DNA of 64,000 nucleotides from Glaciimonas sp. (GCA_012927625.1 JABBOV010000003.1:1-64000), one strand, 5' to 3'. Numbered from the stretch's first letter, positions 1-9,904 are shown. Notes: generated by a model from the sequence alone, not told the origin. Translations and numbers: made by a program.

Positions 1-120
1 ATGTCCATATAAAACACTCCAGATACCTCCGGCTCAAACACCGGATGGTTACATACTGAGGTGGAAACTATTGGACGCTGTTTCCACCCCTAATCTGGAA
101 AGTGTTGCACGCTGTTTGAC

Positions 121-1662
121 ATGTGGGGTGTAGAGGATGGCACTCACGAAGTGATAGGAACGAGCTTCAATCCGTTCACGCGCACGGTGGGCGGCAATCA
201 AAAATTGATCATGTGGTTGCAGCAAATGACTTCGCCACGAGCGGACTTTAGTTTTCATGAATGCAGTCATCCGCAAGGCAATGTCGTATTGCTTGAAATT
301 CATCCTGCACGCAGCGCACCAATTGCATTTCAGCACACACGCTTCATTCGTATTGATAGCCACAAAACCAAATTATCAGAACATCCCGACAAGGAAGCAC
401 GGCTTTGGGCGATGCTGGGCCATAAGGAGGATTGGTCGGGTGAGTTGGTAGCGGGCGCAACAGTGAATGACCTTGATCCAGAAGCTGTAGATGCTGCTCG
501 CAAGCGATTTACCGAGTACCTGATTAAGTGTGAGCCTGATACAGCACGCCATGAACAGATTCGCCGTGACGCGGCGGATTGGGACGTACCGACACTTTTG
601 AACAAGGCACGCATTACCAAACAAGGATTTATCACGCGCTCGGCACTCCTACTTTTGGGGCGAGATGAGGCGGCGCATTTTCTCTCGCCCGCAGATGTAA
701 AAATCACCTGGATTTTGCGAGACGATAAAAATGGGACGGGGCCATCTCAGCATTTTGGCATTCCTTTATTTCTGTCTACCCAGAAGGTGTTTAGCCGTAT
801 TCGCAATGAGATGACAGAGTACATGCCAGATGGAACGCTGTTTCCGACTCCTGTGCCGTGGTATGACGCTTGGGTGATTCGCGAGGCATTGCACAACTGC
901 GTTGCACATCAGGACTATCAACTTGGTGGCAAGATCAACGTGGTTGAGCACCCTGACAGAGTAGTGTTCAGTAATCTCGGCCAGTTTATTCCGCTGAGTG
1001 TTGAATGGATGTTGATAAACCAGTCGCCACCTGAGCATTACCGCAATCAGTGGTTGATTGACGGGATGATTCGGCTGCGCATGATTGACCAGGTTGGCAG
1101 TGGTATTCGACGCATGTTTGAGGTGCAGCGCGCCCGTTTTTTCCCACTTCCAGATTACACGTTTGGCGCTACCGAGCAAGGATATCCACGTGTTGAGGCA
1201 ACCATCACCCGCCAGGTGTTGGACGTCAACTACACGCAGATCTTGATGAAACGCCCAGATCTGACTTTATTTCAAGTAATGTTGTTGGATAAGCTGCAGA
1301 AGCGCCGCCCCTTGACCAAGGAGGACGTACATGAGCTCAAATCGCTGAAACTGATTGAAGGACGCTCGCCAAACTATTTTATCTCCGCCAAGGTGGCTGA
1401 TTGGGCGGGGCAAAAGGCACGATACATCCACAACCGGGGATTGGATGACAGCCATTATCAAAAATTGATTTTGGAATATCTGCAGAAGTACCACCAAGCG
1501 ACACGGCAGGAATTGGATGATCTGATTTTGCCCAAATTGCCTGATGTGCTGGATCAAAAGCAAAAACTCAACAAAATACGCAATTTACTTCAGGCAATGC
1601 GCCGTGATGTACTGATCGAACGCACAGGACCCAAGACGACCCCGATCTGGAAGTTATGTTAG
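121..1662 (+). CDS. 5'-truncated AlbA_2 / RecG-like ATPase-domain protein
   Basis: The 513-residue frame resembles COG2865-type proteins: an AlbA_2 (Schlafen-type) DNA-binding domain, then an HATPase_c_4-like domain, then a winged-helix tail. The text begins inside AlbA_2 with WGVEDGTHEVIGT, which normally follows about 60-80 residues of that domain. The same frame carries a TAA stop shortly upstream (around 91), so the missing part is not simply unread. ALHNCVAHQDY (around residue 260) and FSNLG fit the HATPase_c_4 region. The family is usually annotated as a putative transcriptional regulator or helicase-related protein and often sits in mobile DNA. The 5' end looks replaced by unrelated sequence, so the product may be inactive or start internally. 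Confidence 0.7.
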   Translation: MWGVEDGTHEVIGTSFNPFTRTVGGNQKLIMWLQQMTSPRADFSFHECSHPQGNVVLLEIHPARSAPIAFQHTRFIRIDSHKTKLSEHPDKEARLWAMLGHKEDWSGELVAGATVNDLDPEAVDAARKRFTEYLIKCEPDTARHEQIRRDAADWDVPTLLNKARITKQGFITRSALLLLGRDEAAHFLSPADVKITWILRDDKNGTGPSQHFGIPLFLSTQKVFSRIRNEMTEYMPDGTLFPTPVPWYDAWVIREALHNCVAHQDYQLGGKINVVEHPDRVVFSNLGQFIPLSVEWMLINQSPPEHYRNQWLIDGMIRLRMIDQVGSGIRRMFEVQRARFFPLPDYTFGATEQGYPRVEATITRQVLDVNYTQILMKRPDLTLFQVMLLDKLQKRRPLTKEDVHELKSLKLIEGRSPNYFISAKVADWAGQKARYIHNRGLDDSHYQKLILEYLQKYHQATRQELDDLILPKLPDVLDQKQKLNKIRNLLQAMRRDVLIERTGPKTTPIWKLC

Positions 1663-1668
1663 AAAAGT

Positions 1669-1701
1669 AGCTTTGCTAATGATGTGAAAATTAGCAAAGC
1701 T
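1669..1701. repeat. 12-bp inverted repeat after the AlbA_2 gene
   Basis: Perfect 12-bp arms (AGCTTTGCTAAT and its complement) flank a 9-nt loop, starting 7 nt after the stop codon at 1662. No T-run follows on the plus strand, so it is a weak intrinsic terminator at best. It could instead be a mRNA-end or protein-binding palindrome. Confidence 0.45.
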
Positions 1702-2063
1702 TAGTAAAGCCTAGTAAAGAAATTATCTCTAAGTTATTGATTATTATAACTAGGCGGTTTCAATGTCCAAGTGCAACATGACCAAGCTTATCTGCCCAGT
1801 ATGCTTTAAAGTCAAATGCGTCATCGCGATGGAACTCACCCCGAACAGCCTAAGCGACATGGATGAAATCGCTAACGCCAAGCGTAGAAGAATTCACTCC
1901 GATAAGAACGACCAATATCACCGGAAGACAGCGAAACAACGGTATCTGAAACATTAGCATCCTGGCCCTGAGCAATATTGAGCGCAGTAAAGTCCAAGCG
2001 CGTGACCTCATTTTCCGCGATGTAGTACGCGCCATAAATCCTGCGCTCAAACGATTTAAGCGT
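1702..2063. other. Intergenic gap between convergent genes
   Basis: This gap separates the truncated AlbA_2 gene from the 3' end of the 475-residue gene. It contains short tandem TAGTAAAG-like words at 1702-1720. A 64-codon frame on the plus strand (1763-1957) has no convincing ribosome site or recognisable domain. I see no RNA gene or mobile element. Confidence 0.4.
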
Positions 2064-3491
2064 TCAAATAATCTGCGGGAAGAGATGTGCGGCTCTTTCG
2101 ACCACTGCTTGATCAAAACTAAGAATTCCAAGCGGCACCGGAAGCGCGAACATTGACTTGATCGGCGAGTGAACGATTGCAGCTACCAAAAGACCCGGTA
2201 TCCATAATACCTCCAGGTTAGAACTGGGTAGGGTGATTTCATTTATTGATCGCACGTCATTGAAATTGTCATTAACCAGACGTGAGTATTTCTCCTTTGC
2301 TGGCCGCCACGCAATAGTCTTTAAGTCGCTTATTTCAAGAGATTGATCTTTTGAAATTGCTCGCTTTAAAGCTGATAATGTCGCAGGCATTGCACGCGTG
2401 TGCCCCCAATGACCAGAAGGTATCAGCCAATGGATACATTCAACAAGTGGCGTATTACTTGATGCTGCCTGGCTTAAGCCATAGTGAAGTGCTAGCCGAA
2501 GCTTCTCATTATTGGAAGGCGTGAACAACGAGCCGATAAGGGGAATCGTTGGACGGTCGGTGCGCAAGTCTCCAACGCGGGCCACGGCAGATTTATGATA
2601 TCGATCTATCGCAAAACCATCTTGACGAATGAAATTGCCAAGAAAGTCAGGTGCCAGTTTTGTGAGTTGGTCGAAGGCCCAATTGTCGTGCATGCTCTTC
2701 GCACGCTTCAATCCTCCCAGGTACAGCGAAACCGCACTAGCAATCGTCTCTCGATCCTCAAGTTCGTGCCCTGACCTCCACTTAGATAAATCCACCTCTG
2801 CGGAACTTGAGCGTCCACCTTTTGCCACTACGGTAATGGGTACAACTGAGTAAAATTTTTGGTCTGGAGTGACGCTATCAACCGAGTACAAGTATTGTTG
2901 TGTTTCCGATACTGACCCTTTTCGCCGAAATCCTATCTCTGGAAAATGGGTATGGAAAGAACTTTGCACCCTCTTCACCGCACTCGCAGCAAGCGCCGCA
3001 TCCGGTATGGTTAATTCCGGCAACGATAAGTCAAATCTATTCATTGGCTCGAAATCTTGCGGGCAAAGAGAAAGCAGATCGAACCCGACGAGATCAATTC
3101 GTTTTTCGACGGAAAGAATATGGGGAGTTGTTTCGCCATTGCGAAATAAACGTCTCCCCATTTCTGTCAACCAAACTCGACCATCGCGACTAACTGCGTA
3201 ATCCCATATCGTAACTTCTTCCAATACGAATGCGAGCTCGCGAGCGTCAAATCCAAAAAATTGAGCAATGGCGATCTCGTCCATCCCATCCACCGAGTAA
3301 AGAAGGCGCAAGAGAAACTCAGTCGTTACCGACACCGCCCCTCTTTCTGCAACCTTGTAACCGATCTTGAACTTTCGACAAGGCAACAATATTTCGAAAA
3401 AATCTATCGTAACAATCGGCTCGTCGATTGCTTCCGCATCATCGCGTTTCGCCAGCGAGATTATTTTCCGACCTTTATTGGATATGCTCAT
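2064..3491 (-). CDS. Unknown 475-aa partner of the NERD-kinase-helicase
   Basis: I do not recognise a family. The gene begins with an ATGA overlap on the stop codon of the upstream 1673-residue gene, so the two are translationally coupled and almost certainly work together. The protein looks soluble: no signal peptide or membrane segment is visible. Residues about 50-130 (LLRLLYSVDGMDEIAIAQFFG, WLTEMGRRLF) read like a winged-helix pair, and the remainder is mixed alpha/beta with no obvious catalytic motif. Its role may be to sense a target or to modulate the helicase/kinase protein; that is inference from the coupling only. Confidence 0.8.
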   Translation of the reverse strand: MSISNKGRKIISLAKRDDAEAIDEPIVTIDFFEILLPCRKFKIGYKVAERGAVSVTTEFLLRLLYSVDGMDEIAIAQFFGFDARELAFVLEEVTIWDYAVSRDGRVWLTEMGRRLFRNGETTPHILSVEKRIDLVGFDLLSLCPQDFEPMNRFDLSLPELTIPDAALAASAVKRVQSSFHTHFPEIGFRRKGSVSETQQYLYSVDSVTPDQKFYSVVPITVVAKGGRSSSAEVDLSKWRSGHELEDRETIASAVSLYLGGLKRAKSMHDNWAFDQLTKLAPDFLGNFIRQDGFAIDRYHKSAVARVGDLRTDRPTIPLIGSLFTPSNNEKLRLALHYGLSQAASSNTPLVECIHWLIPSGHWGHTRAMPATLSALKRAISKDQSLEISDLKTIAWRPAKEKYSRLVNDNFNDVRSINEITLPSSNLEVLWIPGLLVAAIVHSPIKSMFALPVPLGILSFDQAVVERAAHLFPQII

Positions 3492-6400
3492 TGCAGTACC
3501 TCGACCAATGAAGTTTCTGCTGGGTTAGATTTTTTTAAGTGTACCAGTTGCTCCTCGAGCTGTAGCTTTAGTGCTGGACCATCGAAAAATGCCGCTTGCT
3601 GGGCTACCTCTTGCGCGTGAAATCCTTCCAAGATCCGGGCCATCGGACTTTCTGAGCGCCACCGCGTGGCTGCGCCCACCAAGACTAGCCGGTCCATTGC
3701 CCGACTAATTGCCACGTTTAGCCGATTAGGCTGGGCCATAAATCCGTCCCGAATTGTCGCCGTCACGCCATCGCTTTGCCCATCTGCGTTATTACGCACT
3801 AGCGAAACGATGACGATTGGATTTTGCTTGCCCTGGTAGCTATCGATGGTGTCCACCTTGATCGTTGCACGCATCGCATCCGACAGATGCACGCGTTTAA
3901 GTTTTTGTTGAATCAGCTGGCTTTGCGCTCGATAAGAGCAAATAACCCCAATACTTTTGGCAAATTCTGTTTGAGCCCCAAGCCAGCTACTAAACGCCCC
4001 ATCAGAGTCCCAACTTAGGATAAGACTCACGATAAGTTCCGCCTCAACTGTATTGAATAGAGCACCCTTGCGTTGCTTGTCCTCGGTCTGGAAACCTGCC
4101 TCGCCGAAACCATCCGTGGCGATCCAAGTCAGAGGCTGTTTAAGGGGAGGTGGAAGGGGAAGCGTGCCACCTAGTGGTTCGGTCCGTCCGTGTGACAATT
4201 TGTCTCCGTAAAACGCAGAAGAAACAATCGAACCTATAGGCGGCAACATCCGGTACTGCTCTGTCAAAGATGAGCCAGCGATGCGTCCATACTGTGAGTC
4301 GAAAACTCGTTCGAAGTCACTCCTCAAAATTTCTTTTTCTGATATTTCTAATTCGCGAGCAACGCTTCGCACAACTTCACTACGGTGCTGCGGCTCAAGT
4401 TGTCGTTGGTCGCCGACCAACACAATCCACCGCCCTGACTGAAGCGGAACTGCAAGTTCCCCCGCTGTGCAGCGCGCGGCTTCGTCAACTATAACCAGAT
4501 CGAAAGGGGTTGAGGTTAGCCCTAAAGAGGAGCGTCCAAGGCCAACGCATGTGCCTGCAACGATTCTTCTTGTGCCGGCTAAGAAAGTCTCAAACGTACG
4601 ATCACGTGACGATACACTGCCAATAAAGTCGCGTGCCAGCTCACACACGTTTCTGAAGTTACGAATTTTAGAGTTGTTTGTGAAACGCTCTTCTAATGCA
4701 ATCTGAACCGAGAGTAAGTCCAGAAATCCTTCATTTATTTCGTGTTCAGCAAAATTAGGCAGGCCCAATTTCGTATCTATAACGTCATCGAGCGTTGCTT
4801 GTAACGCGGTTAAACGCGCCGATGGTCCCGTTTCGTCTCCCTCTAGCGCCAACTGCAGGACTTTCTCTACGATTGGACGAACAATAGTTTCCAATATTAT
4901 TAGCCGATCCACCAGCAATTTTGGCATTGCTAACGACTTACCAACTACGTGCATCCGAGTCTGCTGCTCTGCACGGAAGCGATCTTTTAGAAGTCCTTCC
5001 ACTTTGGCGACGTGATAAGGCAGAAGTTTTTCAGAGACGTTTCCTTCGTGGCCAACCCGGAGGACGCTTGGTTTATCGTCGTCGCGGCAGAAAAGCTTGA
5101 TAACCTCTTCGGTTGCCCCATTAACCGCCTCATGAGATTGGCTAGCCAGAAGTACGTTCTTAGCTAAACCCTTGGTAAGAGCAAAGTGTACGAGCGCGGC
5201 GATAAATTTTGTTTTCCCCGTCCCCGGCGGCCCCTGCAAGAGTCCTACAGGTCGTTGACTGATAAGGCTATTAAACGCCGAAACCTGCACCTGATTGAGA
5301 TCGTAGCAATTGTTCATCTCCAGGACGCCAATTGATCCCTCGTGCTGGGTTGGCAAGAGCTGTGCTTTCGGATTAAATACATCAATCAGATCAGCTACCC
5401 GCGATTTTCGAGCCAAGACGCGCAAGGTCGCAGCACGGCGCCGTGACCTGCTCGTAACTTCGAAATGGCTCTCGAATCTCAGGCGTTGCCCGTCAAAAAC
5501 AAGAGCGGATCCGCTTCGCAAGTCACCCCGGCGTGTGTCGACCACGACATGACTGGCCGAGGACGCAGAAAGATCAAGGTATCCAATTCGTGACCATCGA
5601 CCGGTTTTGTCAAGTCTAGACACATTCACTGTATCGTCGCGCGCAAAGTCGAATGCGCCGGCCTCAAGCTCAAATGGAATCACATGACGACCTGCTGCTT
5701 CTTGGTAGCTGCTTTGTCCTATTGCGCAGCCTTCGATTGTTAATTCAGCCTCTAGCTCAAGCAGGCGTTCCCAAAGTTTGGGGACATTGACTTCACTCGG
5801 AGAAAGGGACTGAAGGGCTACCTTTTCCGCTAACTGATCTAAGTCCGCGTCAGGTGCCTCATCCTGCTCTTCGTCATCATCGTCACCAAGTACAGTTCCC
5901 GATTCTTTCTCTGAATCTGCTCCACGCGCGAAAGCCAGCCGCGCTTCGTCCCACCGTGGCTTCACTTCCTTGTCGGACAGTAGATCTAAGATCGCGCTAA
6001 TATCGAAACATAAACCCTCTTCGATAGTTATCAACACCGGTACAGATGCGAATTCGAATTTTGATTCTTTTGATAGCTGTTTGTGGTCTATCAGAAGGCG
6101 ACGGGCGTGGCCGAAGCTCCCGTCGATATTCAAGCTAACTTCGATTTGCTCGATAGCTCCGCACAGACTGAGCTTGCGTCCGTATCCAACGAGGCGAAGG
6201 CTAAGCTGTCCCTCATCCAAGAGGAATGGAGTCTCGTCTACCCCAGGGATTATAAGGTGAAGAGAATGACATTTTTCTTTGGGTGAGGGCTGTAGAATAG
6301 AGCCTATAGTCTCAAGCAACGGCAACAAGGTCGCATTCTCGAGAGGCCCTCTCCTAATCATTTCTATTGCCGCCACAACGCCATCGCGTTCCGCACTAGC

Positions 6401-8509
6401 TCCAGTGACCCGCTGAAGTAGTTCCTCCCCGATTTTCGTAACTGCGTAGCAGTCACGCTCAAAGCGACCACCTGAAGCCGGGGCATAAGCAGTGGACATC
6501 TGTTCGCCGTCGTCTGTTGGCACAAAATCTACCAAGTCGACAAGAACTGGCGAAAATATTTGATCCCTCTTAATTACAAGGATATTCTCCGGCTTCAAAT
6601 CACCATGAGCGAACTGACGCTCATGAAGCGTGATGACAGTCTGAACAAGTACCTGCATAAATGTTAAGACAGTATAAATATCGGTCCATTCAGCAGTGGC
6701 TTCTGCAATCACTTCCGCAAGGTTCGGCGCTTTCAAATATTGCTGAACAACGACCAATGCGTCGCCCAACCAGATTGCTCGCTCGACCGTCACACAGCCA
6801 GTCGGGTGGTCCAGAATCAAGGATTGGGCTCGCTCTAAAAATGCGAGTAGGCGCGGCGCCTCCTTGGCTTGATCGCCCCAACTCTCGCGCTTCCAAAGTT
6901 TGACGAGCACCGTTGAACCATTCACGTCACTGGTCCACATTCCAATCCTAGAATCGTCGCGAAGATCCATGCTCGGCGGATACTCGGCTAAGAGTCTGCG
7001 TTGTGACGGAATTGAACGAAAGCGCTCTAGACCTTCAATGACAGATTTAGCTGAAGGTTCGGTTGACAACGATTCATTGAGTGAAAGCAACATTTCGCTC
7101 GCATCCGCGAACCGAGCATCCGGCGCCCAGTCCAACGAGCGGGAGAGCCAGTCGTGCAAGTGCGAGAACTCGTTCCCCACGTCGGCTGATGGATCCCATT
7201 CTGGTGGTTCGGCGACCTTTGACACGCCTGGCGCGGTTCCAAACAGCAGCGTATGTGCTATGCATCCAAGAAGGAATACGTCCTTTCGTTGGTTTGTGTC
7301 TTCGGTGTCGAAAAACTCTTCGGGCAAGTGCACGCTAGATAAGAATTGGTAGCGATCTTTGCCGAGAGAGGCAACCTCAGGAAAGCTTGCCGCGAGCAAA
7401 TGAGAGATGCGTGTGATGGAAGGACTTTCAATCCAAACACTGTGGGATCCTAGGTCGAGATGTGCCGCGTTGATGTCATGCAACATCTTCATGCGCATGA
7501 CTGTTTGCCGCAATAGTTCAACACGAACGTCCTTCGGCATACCTAAAATTTGTTCGGTCGAAAGATCGGAAAGTCTCTGGAGTCGTCGGCGTCGGTCAAA
7601 AACCTCCCAATATTCGACGCCTTTTTCAACGTCATCCACTTTGGGTTGAAGTATTCCGCTCTCGCAGTCGGGATTACGATCGTTTAGCCAGGCAATCACT
7701 CGACGCTCGCGTCCAGCGATTTCCAAGCGAGCCTCCTCGTTTTGGTAACGGGTTTCCGCCTTCGTAAAGTCCCATCGGCGTAATAGTCCCGTTGCCCCTG
7801 CGGCGCTGGAATCGACCACTCCATATTCGCTAAAGATATCTTTCGCATGTTTAAAAGAAAATGCGTCTGACTCCGCCCTGTAGCCACCATATTGCCTTGA
7901 TGAAACTCTGAACGGGCCCGTCCCTACATTGAAAAATTTATTCCATTTTTCCTTCCACGCCGCTGTTGTGATACCGGGGGTATGAAATACTGAAGATACT
8001 TTTCCCATTTCGAGAACACGTTGCTTCGGGTTCTTGATCATCTTTATAAAGTGATCAATGCTAAAAACCTTAGTTATCTCTGTGGGTGCTATCCCCGACC
8101 GGTCCGCAGTAGCCGTCAGAATAACGCACCCGTCTACCCTAGGTACATTCACAGACAAAGGCGAATCGCCGGACTTAATAGCCTGTTGTTTTAAGAATTT
8201 ATCAAGCAAAATCCATAGCTGGCGGGAGTTTTCGAGGATCTTGCTAACTGGAGAGCCACCTTCTCGGATTTTCCCATTTTGGGTCCAGGCGCCGCGCGAA
8301 CTTTCGATCTTTCCGTGCCAATCCTTTAAGTCAATCGCGATAACTCGATCTTCGGACACTAGAATCACGTCAATTTCGCGACCTCCGTTCGGTAACGCCA
8401 GCTCGAGATTCGTGAAAGCCAACCACTCATGGGGCAGCTCTTCTTGCAGCTTCTTGATGCCGACGATTTCCCTGCTGTGGACGCCACGCCCTTTGTTGAT
8501 AACTTTCAC
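3488..8509 (-). CDS. NERD / tandem kinase-like / SF1 helicase fusion protein
   Basis: The 1673-residue protein starts at GTG, with AAAGG seven bases upstream. Domains in order: a NERD nuclease-related domain (about 10-130; EIDVILV...VIAIDLKDW, the D-x-D/ExK-type core); a degenerate kinase-like segment with HLDL near 350; a second kinase-like segment with HGDLKPENILV at 635 and a DLVDF motif; an acidic linker; and a superfamily 1 helicase of the Upf1/Dna2 type with Walker A GPPGTGKT (about 1093), DEAARC (about 1345), GDQRQLEP, DSYQGK and NVAISRA (about 1598). The NERD-plus-kinase layout recalls PglW of phage-defence BREX/Pgl systems, but here a helicase is fused. Function is inferred: nucleic-acid processing, possibly regulated by phosphorylation, in anti-phage defence. 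Confidence 0.85.
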   Translation of the reverse strand: MKVINKGRGVHSREIVGIKKLQEELPHEWLAFTNLELALPNGGREIDVILVSEDRVIAIDLKDWHGKIESSRGAWTQNGKIREGGSPVSKILENSRQLWILLDKFLKQQAIKSGDSPLSVNVPRVDGCVILTATADRSGIAPTEITKVFSIDHFIKMIKNPKQRVLEMGKVSSVFHTPGITTAAWKEKWNKFFNVGTGPFRVSSRQYGGYRAESDAFSFKHAKDIFSEYGVVDSSAAGATGLLRRWDFTKAETRYQNEEARLEIAGRERRVIAWLNDRNPDCESGILQPKVDDVEKGVEYWEVFDRRRRLQRLSDLSTEQILGMPKDVRVELLRQTVMRMKMLHDINAAHLDLGSHSVWIESPSITRISHLLAASFPEVASLGKDRYQFLSSVHLPEEFFDTEDTNQRKDVFLLGCIAHTLLFGTAPGVSKVAEPPEWDPSADVGNEFSHLHDWLSRSLDWAPDARFADASEMLLSLNESLSTEPSAKSVIEGLERFRSIPSQRRLLAEYPPSMDLRDDSRIGMWTSDVNGSTVLVKLWKRESWGDQAKEAPRLLAFLERAQSLILDHPTGCVTVERAIWLGDALVVVQQYLKAPNLAEVIAEATAEWTDIYTVLTFMQVLVQTVITLHERQFAHGDLKPENILVIKRDQIFSPVLVDLVDFVPTDDGEQMSTAYAPASGGRFERDCYAVTKIGEELLQRVTGASAERDGVVAAIEMIRRGPLENATLLPLLETIGSILQPSPKEKCHSLHLIIPGVDETPFLLDEGQLSLRLVGYGRKLSLCGAIEQIEVSLNIDGSFGHARRLLIDHKQLSKESKFEFASVPVLITIEEGLCFDISAILDLLSDKEVKPRWDEARLAFARGADSEKESGTVLGDDDDEEQDEAPDADLDQLAEKVALQSLSPSEVNVPKLWERLLELEAELTIEGCAIGQSSYQEAAGRHVIPFELEAGAFDFARDDTVNVSRLDKTGRWSRIGYLDLSASSASHVVVDTRRGDLRSGSALVFDGQRLRFESHFEVTSRSRRRAATLRVLARKSRVADLIDVFNPKAQLLPTQHEGSIGVLEMNNCYDLNQVQVSAFNSLISQRPVGLLQGPPGTGKTKFIAALVHFALTKGLAKNVLLASQSHEAVNGATEEVIKLFCRDDDKPSVLRVGHEGNVSEKLLPYHVAKVEGLLKDRFRAEQQTRMHVVGKSLAMPKLLVDRLIILETIVRPIVEKVLQLALEGDETGPSARLTALQATLDDVIDTKLGLPNFAEHEINEGFLDLLSVQIALEERFTNNSKIRNFRNVCELARDFIGSVSSRDRTFETFLAGTRRIVAGTCVGLGRSSLGLTSTPFDLVIVDEAARCTAGELAVPLQSGRWIVLVGDQRQLEPQHRSEVVRSVARELEISEKEILRSDFERVFDSQYGRIAGSSLTEQYRMLPPIGSIVSSAFYGDKLSHGRTEPLGGTLPLPPPLKQPLTWIATDGFGEAGFQTEDKQRKGALFNTVEAELIVSLILSWDSDGAFSSWLGAQTEFAKSIGVICSYRAQSQLIQQKLKRVHLSDAMRATIKVDTIDSYQGKQNPIVIVSLVRNNADGQSDGVTATIRDGFMAQPNRLNVAISRAMDRLVLVGAATRWRSESPMARILEGFHAQEVAQQAAFFDGPALKLQLEEQLVHLKKSNPAETSLVEVLQ

Positions 8510-8607
8510 GATGAAACCTTTCTAGAGACGCGTAATTTGAAGAAAATGGGAACAACGATCCGTTCGTTTTTTTGTGTTTGCGAAATCGACGCTCACTAGT
8601 TGTGACA

Positions 8608-8613
8608 ATTATA
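8608..8613 (-). promoter_or_regulatory. Candidate -10 box for the NERD-helicase operon
   Basis: A perfect TATAAT reads on the minus strand about 100 bp before the GTG start at 8509. No good -35 hexamer is seen at 16-18 bp spacing, so the promoter would be weak or activator dependent. Confidence 0.3.
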
Positions 8614-8824
8614 CAATGATGATCTTGAGAAACTTGCAGCGAATCATCGCTAGAGTCTAGCGGGGGGATTGCTTTGAGGTGATGTCGGCGGATGCCAGCA
8701 GAAGTGCTCAAGCGAAGTGACCGTTTTGCCTTGAGCACCGGAAATAGACCGGAGCTGAGGACTACCAGTCCCACGAAATAAAAACGCCAACCGGTGATGG
8801 CTAGCGTTTCGTAAAGCATATCCT

Positions 8825-8897
8825 TGGTTGCCCGGGGCGGAATCGAACACCGAAACAAGGATTTTCTATCATCGGCTCGCCAGATAGAGCATCTTAG
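8825..8897 (-). pseudogene. Decayed tRNA-Phe (GAA) gene
   Basis: Read on the minus strand, this has a D-stem (GCTC...GAGC), an anticodon loop TAGAAAA with GAA at positions 34-36, the Phe-typical GAAAATCCTTG run, a TTCGATTCCGCC T-arm region and a CCA end. The 5' acceptor strand does not pair with the 3' strand, the T-stem is missing a base and an extra A sits before CCA. It is therefore a tRNA-Phe relic, either carried by a mobile element or left at an integration site. No intact copy is in the window. Confidence 0.65.
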
Positions 8898-8962
8898 TAA
8901 AGTCAACATTCCACATGTGGCTGCAAAAAAACAATAATTCTCTCGAATCAAAACTCACAGTT

Positions 8963-9904
8963 TTATTGAGCAGAAATACATACCGATTCCCCCGCAAGGC
9001 CAGCGGCCTTCCCGTCCAGCTTTTCCTTGAGGCTCGGTTTGGCCTTGGCGACATACGTGACAGCATTACCATTTCCGCAACCACCATCACCGCTACCCTC
9101 AGATGCGGGAAAGAACTCTTCAACAATATCGAAATTTTCTTCCTCGCTGTCCTCAAATGCCCCATTACTGAAACCCTGACTACCGGCAGCATCGAGCGCA
9201 ACCTGATCATATCCGCCCGCCTTGCGTCGGACATCGTTTTCCCTGGCTTCTGCAATGGCCTCTTCGAGCCTCATTCCTTCCCTGACCGTCAAATCCACAT
9301 AGTAGATAGCCGAGCGATGGCTCATGGTGGTGCTTTTACCCCGCAGTCGCAATTCCAACGGCAGGCATGCCAGCAAATTTCCGGAAACCGCCTGGTAATA
9401 ACTGAGCCGTGCTGACAGACTGCGAATGCTGTTAAAACCAGTGGTCCTGAAGATGAAGGTACCCACTTCATCCTCGTCACCGATCTTCACGTTCAATCTG
9501 CCATAAGGCTTGCATAGACCGCCTCTGGCAAGCTCGCAACTATCCGGTGAAGGACACGGCAGCGATTGCACCCCGGACGCCGTATAGCGCCTGCATGTCT
9601 CTCCATTACCCACGCACAGTGGCCGGCCAGTCTGTCGATCAAACAGGCTGTATTCGGCCCGCAGGTTCAGATCCGGATCGTTGAACAATACTCGAACCGG
9701 AATTGAGCGGATCTTGCCATTGCTGGACGCCTTGCGCAGTTCTTCGTCAAGCGGATGATTCACCCAGCCATCGCGGTTCTGCACCTGCGACGTGACCGTA
9801 AATTGATCGTCTTTTTCCGGCAAGCGTTTGCCGTTTTTCTCAACGACTTTGCCGATGGATATGCGCCCGAGTATCGGCGGCGTGATTGCAAGTCCCTTGA
9901 TCAT
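8963..9904 (-). CDS. ICE/plasmid-type metal-binding protein with four-Cys knuckle
   Basis: The 313-residue protein matches what is usually annotated as 'hydrolase or metal-binding protein' in plasmids and integrative elements, related to recombination-directionality-factor-like proteins. The central region holds a Cys cluster (CRRYTASGVQSLPC, then SCELARGGLC) suited to binding one zinc. The C-terminal 70 residues are acidic and glycine-rich, probably disordered. AAGGAG precedes the ATG. It forms a co-directional set with the YqaJ and DUF932 genes upstream, a typical accessory DNA-metabolism module. Exact function is unknown. Confidence 0.7.
   Translation of the reverse strand: MIKGLAITPPILGRISIGKVVEKNGKRLPEKDDQFTVTSQVQNRDGWVNHPLDEELRKASSNGKIRSIPVRVLFNDPDLNLRAEYSLFDRQTGRPLCVGNGETCRRYTASGVQSLPCPSPDSCELARGGLCKPYGRLNVKIGDEDEVGTFIFRTTGFNSIRSLSARLSYYQAVSGNLLACLPLELRLRGKSTTMSHRSAIYYVDLTVREGMRLEEAIAEARENDVRRKAGGYDQVALDAAGSQGFSNGAFEDSEEENFDIVEEFFPASEGSGDGGCGNGNAVTYVAKAKPSLKEKLDGKAAGLAGESVCISAQ

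Larger units (their letters stand above)
8510..8962. other. Intergenic stretch with tRNA relic
   Basis: Besides the decayed tRNA-Phe at 8825-8897 and the TATAAT at 8608-8613, I see no gene here. The short minus-strand frames crossing this stretch have no ribosome sites or recognisable domains. Confidence 0.5.

Noticed and set aside
1763-1957. 64-codon plus-strand frame
   Set aside because: No ribosome site, no domain and unusual composition; listed only within the intergenic entry.
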